From: Colletes latitarsis
Taxonomy: Eukaryota > Arthropoda > Insecta > Hymenoptera > Colletidae
Assembly (NCBI RefSeq): GCF_051014445.1
Contig: NC_135141.1
Span: forward strand, 28,481,422-28,545,421
Reading direction: 5' to 3'
DNA: 64,000 bases
Both the position numbers and the translations under genes were made by a program. How positions within the stretch are numbered: position 1 is the stretch's first letter; each line of letters begins with the position of its first letter. The notes beneath the pieces were generated by a model, which worked only from the letters and a program-made list of their open reading frames with translations, ran no database searches and was not told where the DNA came from. Of this stretch, positions 51,093 through 59,868 are shown piece by piece.

Positions 51093-52225
51093 CTGTAAAG
51101 AACAAAAAAACAATTATAATCTCGTTATATTTCTTAATAATTCAAAAAATTTTTGTTTCAAACAGTAAAATTTGAAAGTATAAATTTATACTTGCATTTT
51201 TCGCTCGTGGAGCATTGTTTAATAGTCCTCTTCAGTGATGCACTGAGTCTAGTACCGGTAAAAAGAAATTTGAATTTGAAAAAAAAAAGAATTGTTGAAG
51301 ACTATAAAAAAATCAATTATCGACGAACAAATGACTCTACTATCGCGATTGATAAAATAAAGAGAGCCCCCGACGCTCTGGACAAACTTTAGAAATGCGC
51401 AATAAACACTGACTCGATATTCGCGTATGCCTAAATTGTACACGCAACTCTACTTGAAGCAGCTGTGCTTCAAAAAGCAATAAACTATTCTACGAAACAA
51501 ATACTGACTCTACTAGCCGCATTGCGCGCGGCCATCAATATTCCTAAAACAAAAATTGGGAGAAAACAACAAATAACAAATGAGCACGCTGGTGCTTTCC
51601 TATTGTCTTTTTCTTTCTTCATTTAATAATTATCAATGGAAATTACTGTTATTTTTTTGTAATTATATATGCAGTTACTTATCACTGAACAAGATCAAGA
51701 ATATGAAAGTTAAATTTTCTCAAGAAATATAAATCTGAGTAATAAAATGTTATTATAATATAATTGTTCAATTTACAAGCATTATATAGTAGACTTTTGT
51801 TACTAGAGTTGTAAGCATGATAATATTAACTAAATCAAATTTAATAATATGTTCTGATTTCGATAAATATTCTGAAACATGCAAAAATTGGTACAGATAT
51901 AGTAATTGCGAAAATTTTACGCAAATGCAATTAAAACCATCCATGGCGAAAGATTTTTAAAGAATTAATAAATATTTAATACTCAGAAATATGTAATTGC
52001 AATCACAAAGCAATAAAATATTGTAATTCGATTTTCACTCGTATTTAAAGACGTTATTATTAATTTCCCAATTGATCAAAATTAAAAAATATATTACTTA
52101 AATTATTTCTGTATTAATCTCAACACTGATATATCATGCTTACGAAAAATAAGAACTCGATAAAAAGATATAAATATATTAAAAATGCATATATGTCACC
52201 TATAATAATATAGATTAAACGTTAC
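51093..52225. other. AT-rich putative intron
   Basis: Very AT-rich between the two candidate exons. One isolated ACGCAACTCTA, matching the array 11-mer, occurs at about 51441. No coding frame is recognised. Confidence 0.4.
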
Positions 52226-52322
52226 CAATCCTCGTTAGTCTATTTGAAATTCGCGGTTGAATATTTCCAAGCCTCATGGCGTCTGCATGCCTGTTGCTTC
52301 CCTTTCGAATTCTACTCGAAGA
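52226..52322 (-). ncRNA. candidate common second exon
   Basis: On the minus strand it is bounded by TTTTATTTCTATTGCAG| (acceptor, exon starts 52322) and GATTG|GTAACG (donor, exon ends 52226), 97 nt long. It lies at the left edge of the tandem promoter units, so every first exon could splice to it. Joined to the conserved start codons of exon 1, the frame closes after three codons (V-F-E-stop). It has no long reading frame of its own. Confidence 0.45.
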
Positions 52323-52615
52323 CTGCAATAGAAATAAAATACAAAAATAAAATCAAATACATTACAGTAAATGTACCTAATCGCGATTAAACAATGTCTG
52401 AACTTGAAATAATATCCATAAGATACGTAAATTTCGATTAGAAAGATGCAGTGAATCGACGCCGGTTATATGTATATCGGAAAAGATGCACGAAACCGAT
52501 TCAGTATTTACCACTATTCCGAATCAATTTGTAGCAAAAATGTATGAATAGTAAACGAAGGCACTGTTAGAGAGTAAATGCAAGTGGTAATAATAAGGAA
52601 ATTTGAAATAAGTAC

Positions 52616-52736
52616 CTCGCTGGTCGCGAAACGTCGACAAACGACTCGACATGTCTAAACATGGCTGAACCTGTCTCGCAGAATGGCGTCCCCTCGCTGT
52701 ACCCAGCAGCGCTAGCGAATGGGGTGGGAGGTGAGG
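52616..52736 (-). ncRNA. candidate first exon, unit 1
   Basis: The right end is an estimate: the block just downstream of the heat-shock element. The left end is the donor GCGAG|GTACTT. No TATA box is visible. A start codon at 52652 is conserved in position in units 2 and 3. It reads MSSRLSTFRDQR to the donor and continues VFE-stop if spliced to 52322, for a 15-residue peptide. It may be a short upstream-type ORF or chance. Confidence 0.4.
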
Positions 52737-52744
52737 GAAGCTCC

Positions 52745-52772
52745 GAAGCTTCTAGAACCTTCTAGAAGTTTC
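52745..52772. promoter_or_regulatory. heat-shock element array, six pentamers (unit 1)
   Basis: GAAgcTTCtaGAAccTTCtaGAAgtTTC: six perfect alternating nGAAn/nTTCn pentamers in register. HSF binds as a trimer to three such pentamers, so two trimers could bind. It lies about 130 bp upstream (minus strand) of the conserved donor at 52616. Confidence 0.9.
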
Positions 52773-53088
52773 CATTTCGAAAAGTCTCGACTTCGAATTT
52801 CAGTTGGAGACTGCAACAGACATAAAATACAAATAAAAGTCAAATGCATTACAGTAAACGTGCCTAATTATGATTGAACAATGCCTGAACTCGAAATAAT
52901 ATCTACGAGATACGTAATTTCGTTCGGAAGGATAGAATGAACCGACGCCGGTTGGATATCAAACGAGAACGATTCAGTTTTCGTCATTATTCCGACTCAA
53001 TTTGTAGCAGAAATGCATGAATAGTAAACGAAGGCACTGTTAGAGAGTAAATGCAAGTAGTAATAATAAGGAAATATGAAATAAGTAC

Positions 53089-53200
53089 CTCGCTGGTCGC
53101 GAAACGCCGACACACGACTCGACATGTCTAAACCTGTCTCGCAGAATGGCGTCACCTCGCTGTACCCAGCAGCGCTAGCGAATGAGGTGGGAGGTGAGGG
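53089..53200 (-). ncRNA. candidate first exon, unit 2
   Basis: Same layout as unit 1. The donor GCGAG|GTACTT is at 53089 and the start codon at 53125, reading MSSRVSAFRDQR. It is preceded by the strongest heat-shock element array in the window. The right end is estimated. Confidence 0.4.
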
Positions 53201-53207
53201 AAGCTCC

Positions 53208-53245
53208 GAAGCTTCTAGAAGCTTCTAGAAGCTTCTAGAAGTTTC
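53208..53245. promoter_or_regulatory. heat-shock element array, eight pentamers (unit 2)
   Basis: Eight perfect alternating pentamers in register, an expansion of the 10-bp period TTCTAGAAGC. This is more than in most heat-shock protein promoters that I know. A further TTCGAA and a GGAATTC follow to the right, out of register. Confidence 0.93.
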
Positions 53246-53563
53246 TATTTCGAAAAGGAATTCTCGACTTCGAATTGCAATGAGAATATAATAGAAATGA
53301 AATACAAATTAAAGTCAAATGCATTACAGTAAACGTGCCTAATTATGATTGAACAATGCCTGAACTCGAAATAATATCTACGAGATACGTAATTTCGTTC
53401 GGAAGGATAGAATGAACCGACGCCGGTTGGATATCAAACGAAACCGATTCAGTTTTCGTCATTATTCCGACTCAATTTGTAGCAGAAATGCATGAATAGT
53501 AAACGAAGGCACTGTTAGAGAGTAAATGCAAGTAGTAATAATAAGGAAATATGAAATAAGTAC

Positions 53564-53650
53564 CTCGCTGGTCGCGAAACGCCGACACACGACTCGACAT
53601 GTCTGATCCTGTCTCGCTACGCCGTGCAGGAATAGCGCCCCCCCTCGCTG
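53564..53650 (-). ncRNA. candidate first exon, unit 3 (no heat-shock array)
   Basis: The donor at 53564 and the start codon at 53600 are conserved (same 12 residues as unit 2). The upstream block is replaced by GCTTCCATTTCGAAAAG without the pentamer array. If used, it would be a constitutive or dead first exon. Confidence 0.3.
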
Positions 53651-54340
53651 CACTCAGGCACGCTCGCGAATTGGGGAGGAGGTCCGCTGGTCAGACTAAG
53701 CTTCCATTTCGAAAAGAAATTCTCGACTTCGAATTGCAATTAGAGACTGTAACAGAAATGAAATACAAATTAAAGTCAAATGCATTACAGTAAACGTGCC
53801 TAATTATGATCGAACGATGCCTGAACTCGAAATAATATCTACGAGATACGCAATTTCGTTCGGAGGGATAGAATGAACCGACGCCGGTTGGATATCAAGC
53901 GAAACCGATCCAGTTTTCGTCATTATTCCGACTCAATTTGTAGTAGAAATGTATGTATAGCAAACGAAGGCATCGTTAGAGTGTAATAACGACGATTAGA
54001 AGAGTTTAGATGTCGATACGTGAAGCGTATATACCTTTTTAGTCGACAAACCGGCAGACACGTCCGAACACGCCAATTTGACCGTTACGAATGACGACAC
54101 TGGCCCATTGCAGCGACATCTCGAGCTAAGCGGTGGATGGGGGAAGTGCAACGTTACCGATACTCTATGCTTTTTCTGAAGGGAACTTCAAATCTCGAGT
54201 TTCGAATAACATTTTTTGATGCTTATGCTGGAAGATCTTTCGAGCAGATGTTACGACGGTCGACAGTTCCAGTCGAAAATTTAATTAGACACAGCGTGAC
54301 CGTCCTCGATAAGATTCGACAAGTTTATTTTCTTTTGAAA

Positions 54341-54605
54341 TATTATCTCGTAATTACCGTCCTTCGCGAAACTCGCTCGTCGCCCGGCTCGCGCCGTCTC
54401 CTATTACCGACAGAACGAGGCCAATGTCAGAAACAGACACATTCTCGACGACTATAAATACTGTGTGTTTGTATATCGTTAAGTATTTTCTCGGAATTAT
54501 TGCCCTTCCCGAAACTGCTATCGATGTTCGTCTCCTGTTACAAAAAATGCGAGGTCAACGTCACGAAACAGAAACGTTCCCAACGACTGTGAATATTTTT
54601 AACAG
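54341..54605. repeat. diverged ~135-bp tandem duplication
   Basis: Copy 1 (from 54341) and copy 2 (from 54484) share TATT-TCTCG-AATTA, CGAAACT, GTCTCCT-TTAC, GAAACAGA and ACGACT. They differ by about a quarter of positions and a 9-bp indel. The duplication lies next to the tandem promoter units and upstream of them on the minus strand. Confidence 0.65.
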
Positions 54606-56586
54606 ATAATTCTTCTAATAAAAAAAAGATTTTCGCTGTGAAACTGTACGTACACGACTGGCATTTTAGTTTGTCAAAGACAAGCTTCATGTGCATTGTC
54701 AACGTTATAGTATTTATTCCGAGTCACCTCTCAATTTTTTAGATTTTATAGCAACCAGTTTGGGTCTGTCCTATTATATCGAATACACGGTGCAGCTTTC
54801 GCTCCAGATATTCGATTCAGCCTGCGGAATTCTTTAGAAACACGATCCTCTAATTATTGGAAGTATTTTGTTATTCAAAAATAATTCTCTACCGTTTCGC
54901 TATGGCTCCGTTCTTCTCGTCGGTGTCACGGAACAGTAGTCCCGTCGTTCTGATTCCAATCCCATCGATGGAGAAACGAAATTAATTCCGTCGCGGCGTG
55001 TCGTTTATTATTGGAAAAAGTACACTCAAGTACGAGTTTGCTCGAGAATACGCGACAAGTCGGGTTTTAAAGTACCGAGGCGATACAATACGCGTTTGTT
55101 TGCATTCGAAATCCGTCAATTATTACGGCTCAGTTCGCGGGACAAAATAATTATTTTCACATCGTCGAATAGGTTAAATATTTTACATTTCTATTGCACG
55201 AATCTCTGTATTTACACGCCTGCCACGTATCGACAAACTTCGTTACAATTTCAACGACGCTCGACTACATTTTAGTGGACTGTAAATTAGTAAATTATTA
55301 GGGGTCCTTTTGGTTTTAGGGATCAAAAGAAAACACACGTTATTTATCTTTTTCTGAAAAAAAGTACGTGTTTTAACAAATATATTTTCTCAGAAAAAGA
55401 TGACTTAGGAAGTAGGTACTCGTTTTCGCCCCAAAAACCGGAAGTTTTCATCAGTTCGCTCGATACTGCAGACATCTGGCGACGGATAATTAACGAGCAT
55501 CCCAATCGTCGATCTTCGGCGTCGTTTGGAAACTTCGTTGGCTTTTGGTTGTTCCCGTGCATCTTTCCAAAGAAATTTTGTAATTACAACAAGGAACTTA
55601 TGGTGATTTTGCAGCGGCCAGGCGCGAGGTCAGAGTGCTTCGAGCTGTATAGCAATTAATGCAGTCGTGTAATTTAGGTACGTTCGCCTCTAATCCGCGC
55701 GAATACTCCCACGTAACACGTGCTCGTTCCGGAGACAATGAAGGAGGCGTCGTCGCGTTTAATTTCGAACCTTAACGCGCCCGGATTACTGTAACGGGAC
55801 GATAAGCGAATTGAAATTTCCACAGATTCGATAATTAAGGGGTTAACGCGCCTAGACGACATAAAAACAAATTTCTTTCCCCCCTGAAATTATATTAATT
55901 ACTGATCTATGATGCATTTACTACTTTAAGAATGTGAAAGGAAAAATACATGAAAATTTGTATTTTGAAGAGAATCTTATTTACATTTTTCTAATTTATG
56001 GAAAGCTATATATTTTGAAAGTGATAAGAACGGTGGAAGGATTTTACGACATTGTCCGGCTGCATTGTTAAAGTTGGCTACCGGTCGACGTAGGCGAAAT
56101 TAAAGTCAACGTAACAAGTGAATTGAAAGCAATTTCGGCAATATGAATTTTGCAACAGCCCGAAATCGTTGTATCGCGGTTGCCAATTGCGATATAAAAC
56201 GCGCGAGTGGGCACGCAAAAGCCCAGATAGAAAACAAATATTCAAGCTCGGGTTGTTTGCATTTTATTACGTCCAGAAATATCCCAAAAGTTATCGTGTA
56301 CATTATGATCTTACAAACTGCATCGGCCACCAAAATAGTTACGAATCTTTCTAAATACGGCCCATTTGTAACCCAGAAAATTCTCCATCCTCCCACATCA
56401 TAACACAAACAAAAGTCCAGATTTTTCAGAACAGAACTTTAACAGTATTTTTTTATGCATTCCAATTTCAACTCAAACTTTGTCAATGCGAATCATGTTA
56501 CTAATATCACGTTATCGAGGAGACATGATCGAACTTGGAAAACAAATTCAGGTTAAAATTGCAAAATGTGTCTTTTTACAAATATA
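54606..56586. other. unique DNA, no gene recognised
   Basis: AT-rich. Frames 56106-56408 (minus) and 56143-56403 (plus) overlap each other and match nothing I know. No repeats are seen. Confidence 0.5.
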
Positions 56587-57765
56587 CAGGGTGTTCACCC
56601 ACCCCTGAGAAAATTTTAATGGGAGATTCTAGTGGCTAAAATAAGACGAAAATCGAGAATACCAATTTGTTGATGGAGGTTTCGTTAAGAATTTTTTTCT
56701 TGAAAGTGAGTAAGATTTCGGGGATATGTCTATTCACCAAAAATGATTGTAATCGACCCCCGCAACTGAAAATAATTTTTTTAAAATGATTTGAAATTTT
56801 TTAATTTTGTCGAAAAATTACACAGTTTCTCGAATTTTTTTCTAGAAACTGGGTAGGATTTCGGGGGTATGTCTAATGACCAAAAATTATTGTAATCGAC
56901 CCCCGCAACTGAAAATAATTTTTTTAAAACGATTTGAAATATTTTAATTTTGTCGAAAAATTACAGTTTCTCGAATTTTTTTCTAGAAACTGGGTAGGAT
57001 TTCGGGGGTATGTCTAATGACCAAAAATTATTGTAATTGACCCCCGCAACTGAAAATAATTTTTTTAAAATGATTTGAAATTTTTTAATTTTGTCGAAAA
57101 ATTACAGTTTCTCGAATTTTTTTCTAGAAACTGGGTAGGATTTCGGGGGTATGTCTAATGACCAAAAATTATTGTAATCGACCCCCGCAACTGAAAATAA
57201 TTTTTTTAAAATGATTTGAAATTTTTTAATTTTGTCGAAAAATATCACACCTTCTTGAATTTTTTTCTCGAAAGTAGGTAGGATTTCGGGGGTATGTCTA
57301 TTCACCAAAAATGATTGTAATTAACCACCGCAGTCAAAAATAATTTTTTTAAAATGATTTGAAATTTTTTAATTTTGTCGAAAAATTACACAGTTTCTCG
57401 AATTTTTTTCTAGAAACTGGATAGGATTTCGGGGGTATGTCTATTCACCAAAAATGATTGTAATTGACCACCGCAGTCAAAAATAATTTTTTTAAAATGA
57501 TTTGAAATTTCTTAATTTTGTCGAAAAATTTCAGTTTCTCGAATTTTTTTCTAGAAACTGGGTAGGATTTCGAGGGTATGTGTATTCATAAAAAATGATT
57601 GTAATCGACCCTCACAACCAAAAATAATTTTTTCAGAATGATTTGAAATTTTTTAATAACTTTTTAACGAAGACTCTGTCAAGAAATTGATATTTTTGAT
57701 TTTCGTCTAATTTTGGCCTCTAGAATTTCCCATTAAAATTTTTCCAAGTGTGGCCAAACACCCTG
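56587..57765. mobile_element. CAGGGTG-family transposon, complete (copy F)
   Basis: TA-CAGGGTGTTCACCCACCCCT on the left and ...GTGTGGCCAAACACCCTG-TA on the right. The interior consists of about six 141-bp minisatellite units (landmark GGGGGTATGTCTA near 56864, 57004 and 57145), here in the opposite orientation to copies C and D. The non-repetitive core present in copies A and B is absent, so this is a core-less, minisatellite-only derivative. The 57102-57308 frame is a repeat shadow. Confidence 0.88.
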
Positions 57766-57767
57766 TA

Positions 57768-59372
57768 TAATGAAAATCGAATTGCTCCTTTCTAAGATGA
57801 AGCTTATGTAATTATCCAAGGTGGTTTCGATAGATATCTGACTATCGCAGAGTTCGTATCAAGAAAGTCAGAGTATTCGCTGAGATTAATTAGTAGACTG
57901 ATAATTGCTGGGTGTGTTGCCAACCTTAGAAGCTCGAGGAGGCTCGACATACAACCTACCCTAATCCCGTAACATCCCCGTACCCACGTAATCCTGTATC
58001 CTGTTACACACAGTCGCGGTATAACGTCAGAGAAGAAATCAATGCAAGCTTCATCAGTCGATATTCGTAGTAGCCTCACGTCTATGCTCGGAAGAACTAG
58101 CAATGCTCCCTCGACAGCACTGTGCAAACTGAATTTCGACCATTTCCAGGAAACTCGCTACCTGGACCGATACCGCAAAGGTGGAACACAGTGTTTTGAA
58201 TCGTTTCGCCATTGAAAAATCCTTAAAATTCGTTGTCTAATATTCATCGATGTCGACAAGATTTCATTTGAGAATTCTGGATGTACGGTTATGGCGAAAA
58301 TGGAAGGATAATCACGAGGAATTTTTATTTTTACCAGTGAGTTAGGAAGAAACAGGTTTTCGAAAGAATACGTGACAAGATATTTTGAAGATGTTTCATT
58401 GTCATTTTAAAACCTTCGTAGGAGGATCCCCTCGCAATTTGATGATTTTTTAAAGGAGCGTATCTTACGTTACATTTATGGAATCTAACGATTACCTTTA
58501 TTTAACATCGTGACACGGAAAATACCAGTGTTTACCAATGGAGGAGATTTACGATTCGATTTAACGTACCCGAAATATCTTCAATTTAGAGAGACGGTCC
58601 TACGTGCGTTAGATACGGCCGTGCATAACATACCGGAAGGGCTGGAATATATTACGTAACTGTAAATGCATGCAAACTATTATGTCGGCATCGGAGTTCC
58701 GTAGGCGGCGGTGCAAATGCCTTCCGAAGCACTCGAAGAGAGGAAACGAAGCTCGTTTATTTACGCGTTCGCGGGGAAATCCCCGGCCTACCACCCCGCG
58801 AGAATTTCTCCCGCAAATTGCACTTTTAAGCGGCCATCGGAGATCGTACAGCGACAGCTAGTTAACAGTTTGATTGCGGCGAAACAAGCTGCTTCGTAAT
58901 CGGATCAACGATCGGCCGTCTCCAGTTTTCGACTCCTTTAAACTCGTACAACTCCCCTAATTCGCGGTCGTTGAACTCGTCGAACGGAACTGTTAATCTC
59001 AATTAATGCTAGCCATTTGTGAACATGCGAATCGCTCTTGAGTTTTTACAGCAACACTTCGACTTAGTCGCGAAAGCTTCGATGGTTATATTCTAATCGA
59101 TTTAAAAAAGCGAATGACGAAAGAAAAGAGGAAATACAATTTTTATATTATCGTACGTCTAGTTTCGAAAGTCTTTTCATTTAATGTTCGTTCCGATATT
59201 ACCGAAAACAAAGCGAAAATAAAATTAAAAATGTCAACAGTTTCGATCGATCCTTGTTCGAGTGTAATTGTTTATTTCAATACGGTGAATCAAGTATGGT
59301 TGGGAAATTTTATATAATTTATTTTTCGTTAATAAATTGTATTACTACAATCATCCATGATTGTGTTTATCA
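57768..59372. other. unique DNA, no gene recognised
   Basis: Frame 57804-58127 (minus, 107 codons) has no domain that I recognise. GC-richer at 58600-58930, where short frames overlap on both strands. Confidence 0.45.
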
Positions 59373-59760
59373 AAAACGAATTTTTAAGAAAAATCGACAG
59401 GGGGTAGGTGCCTAAATTTTTCAGCGAAAAAAAAATTTTCGAATCGTTCTAAAAAAATTATTTTCAGTTGCGGGGGTTAAATACAATCATTTTTGGTGAA
59501 TACACATACCCTCGAAATCCTGCGCATTTTCGAGAAAAAAATTCCGAAACGAAAATATAATTTCTGACCAGAAATGTCTGCCCGAATTTTCATGCGAATC
59601 TTTAAAACGTCATAACTCCTGAACGGATTGAACGATTTTAATGTTTAAAAAAGCAAACTACGCGTATTTTAATGAAGAATGTGTACAAATTCCAAGATTG
59701 TTTGAAAAGCTGTTCCTTAATCCCTTAAAGTGAGAAAAACTCCATAAAAACGTTTCTATT
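59373..59760. mobile_element. internal fragment of the CAGGGTG family (copy G)
   Basis: Starts within the core at AACGAATTTTTAAGAAAAAT, includes one minisatellite unit and the ...CATAACTCCTGAACGG segment, and ends near GAGAAAAACTCCATAAAAAC. Both termini are missing. Its fragment order differs slightly from copies A and B, which suggests an internally rearranged copy. Confidence 0.75.
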
Positions 59761-59789
59761 CCTCATTTTTATCACTTCGTTTGTAGGTG

Positions 59790-59866
59790 TAATCCAATTA
59801 TCCGGAATATTTGATTTTCCGACATTGCTCCAGTCCCGAGTATGCCGGATAATCGGAATTTCACTG
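59790..59866. mobile_element. possible solo end of a pogo/Tigger-like transposon
   Basis: The minus strand begins (after TA) CAGTGAAATTCCGATTATCC, then GGCATACTCGGGACTGG and ATTCCGGATAATTGG. A CAGT start next to TA with GATTATCCGG subterminal repeats is typical of pogo/Tigger-type Tc1-mariner termini as I know them. The second end and a transposase are not seen in this window. Confidence 0.4.
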
Positions 59867-59868
59867 TA

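Larger units (their letters stand above)
45773..53260 (-). ncRNA. candidate heat-inducible, repeat-containing long noncoding RNA gene
   Basis: Predicted minus-strand gene. Seen: heat-shock elements at 52745-52772 and 53208-53245; a conserved donor CGAG|GTACTT left of each (52616, 53089, 53564); a candidate exon 52226-52322 between TTTCTATTGCAG and G|GTAACG; a second at 50982-51092 between TTTTTTTGTTCTTTACAG and ATG|GTATGT; a third at 49942-49997 ending TTAG|GTGAGC; and a downstream repeat array at 47182-48733. No long reading frame crosses the exons, and the longest conserved start gives only 15 codons. Known: HSF binds arrays of nGAAn, and HSF drives repetitive nuclear RNAs such as Drosophila hsr-omega and human satellite III. 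Inferred: transcript, direction, ends and heat response. The left limit is set arbitrarily at the hairpin at 45773. Alternatively, the promoters could serve an unrecognised coding gene or fire to the right. Confidence 0.45.
52319..54160 (-). repeat. tandem promoter/first-exon units (three full, one partial)
   Basis: Units begin (left edges) near 52319, 52807, 53282 and 53743, 461-488 bp each. They share AAAGTCAAATGCATTACAGT, CGACGCCGGTTGGATATC, AACGAAGGCACTGTTAGAGA and GGTCGCGAAACG. Read on the minus strand, each unit contains a promoter-like GC-rich block, a first-exon end with donor GTACTT (GTATAT in the diverged fourth unit), an intron and an acceptor. The acceptor CAG is kept at 52323, near 52811 and near 53747, but is lost at the 53282 junction. 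The fourth unit is more diverged and fades out near 54150. Only units 1 and 2 carry heat-shock-element arrays. Confidence 0.88.

Noticed and set aside
53275..53300. ATATAATA as a plus-strand TATA box right of the unit-2 heat-shock array
   Set aside because: Present only in that unit, where it replaces the conserved acceptor sequence. The other units have no TATA at this place, so plus-strand promoter use is not supported.
54174..54200. Possible extra heat-shock element (TTCTGAAGGGAACTTC)
   Set aside because: The pentamers are out of the required 5-bp register.
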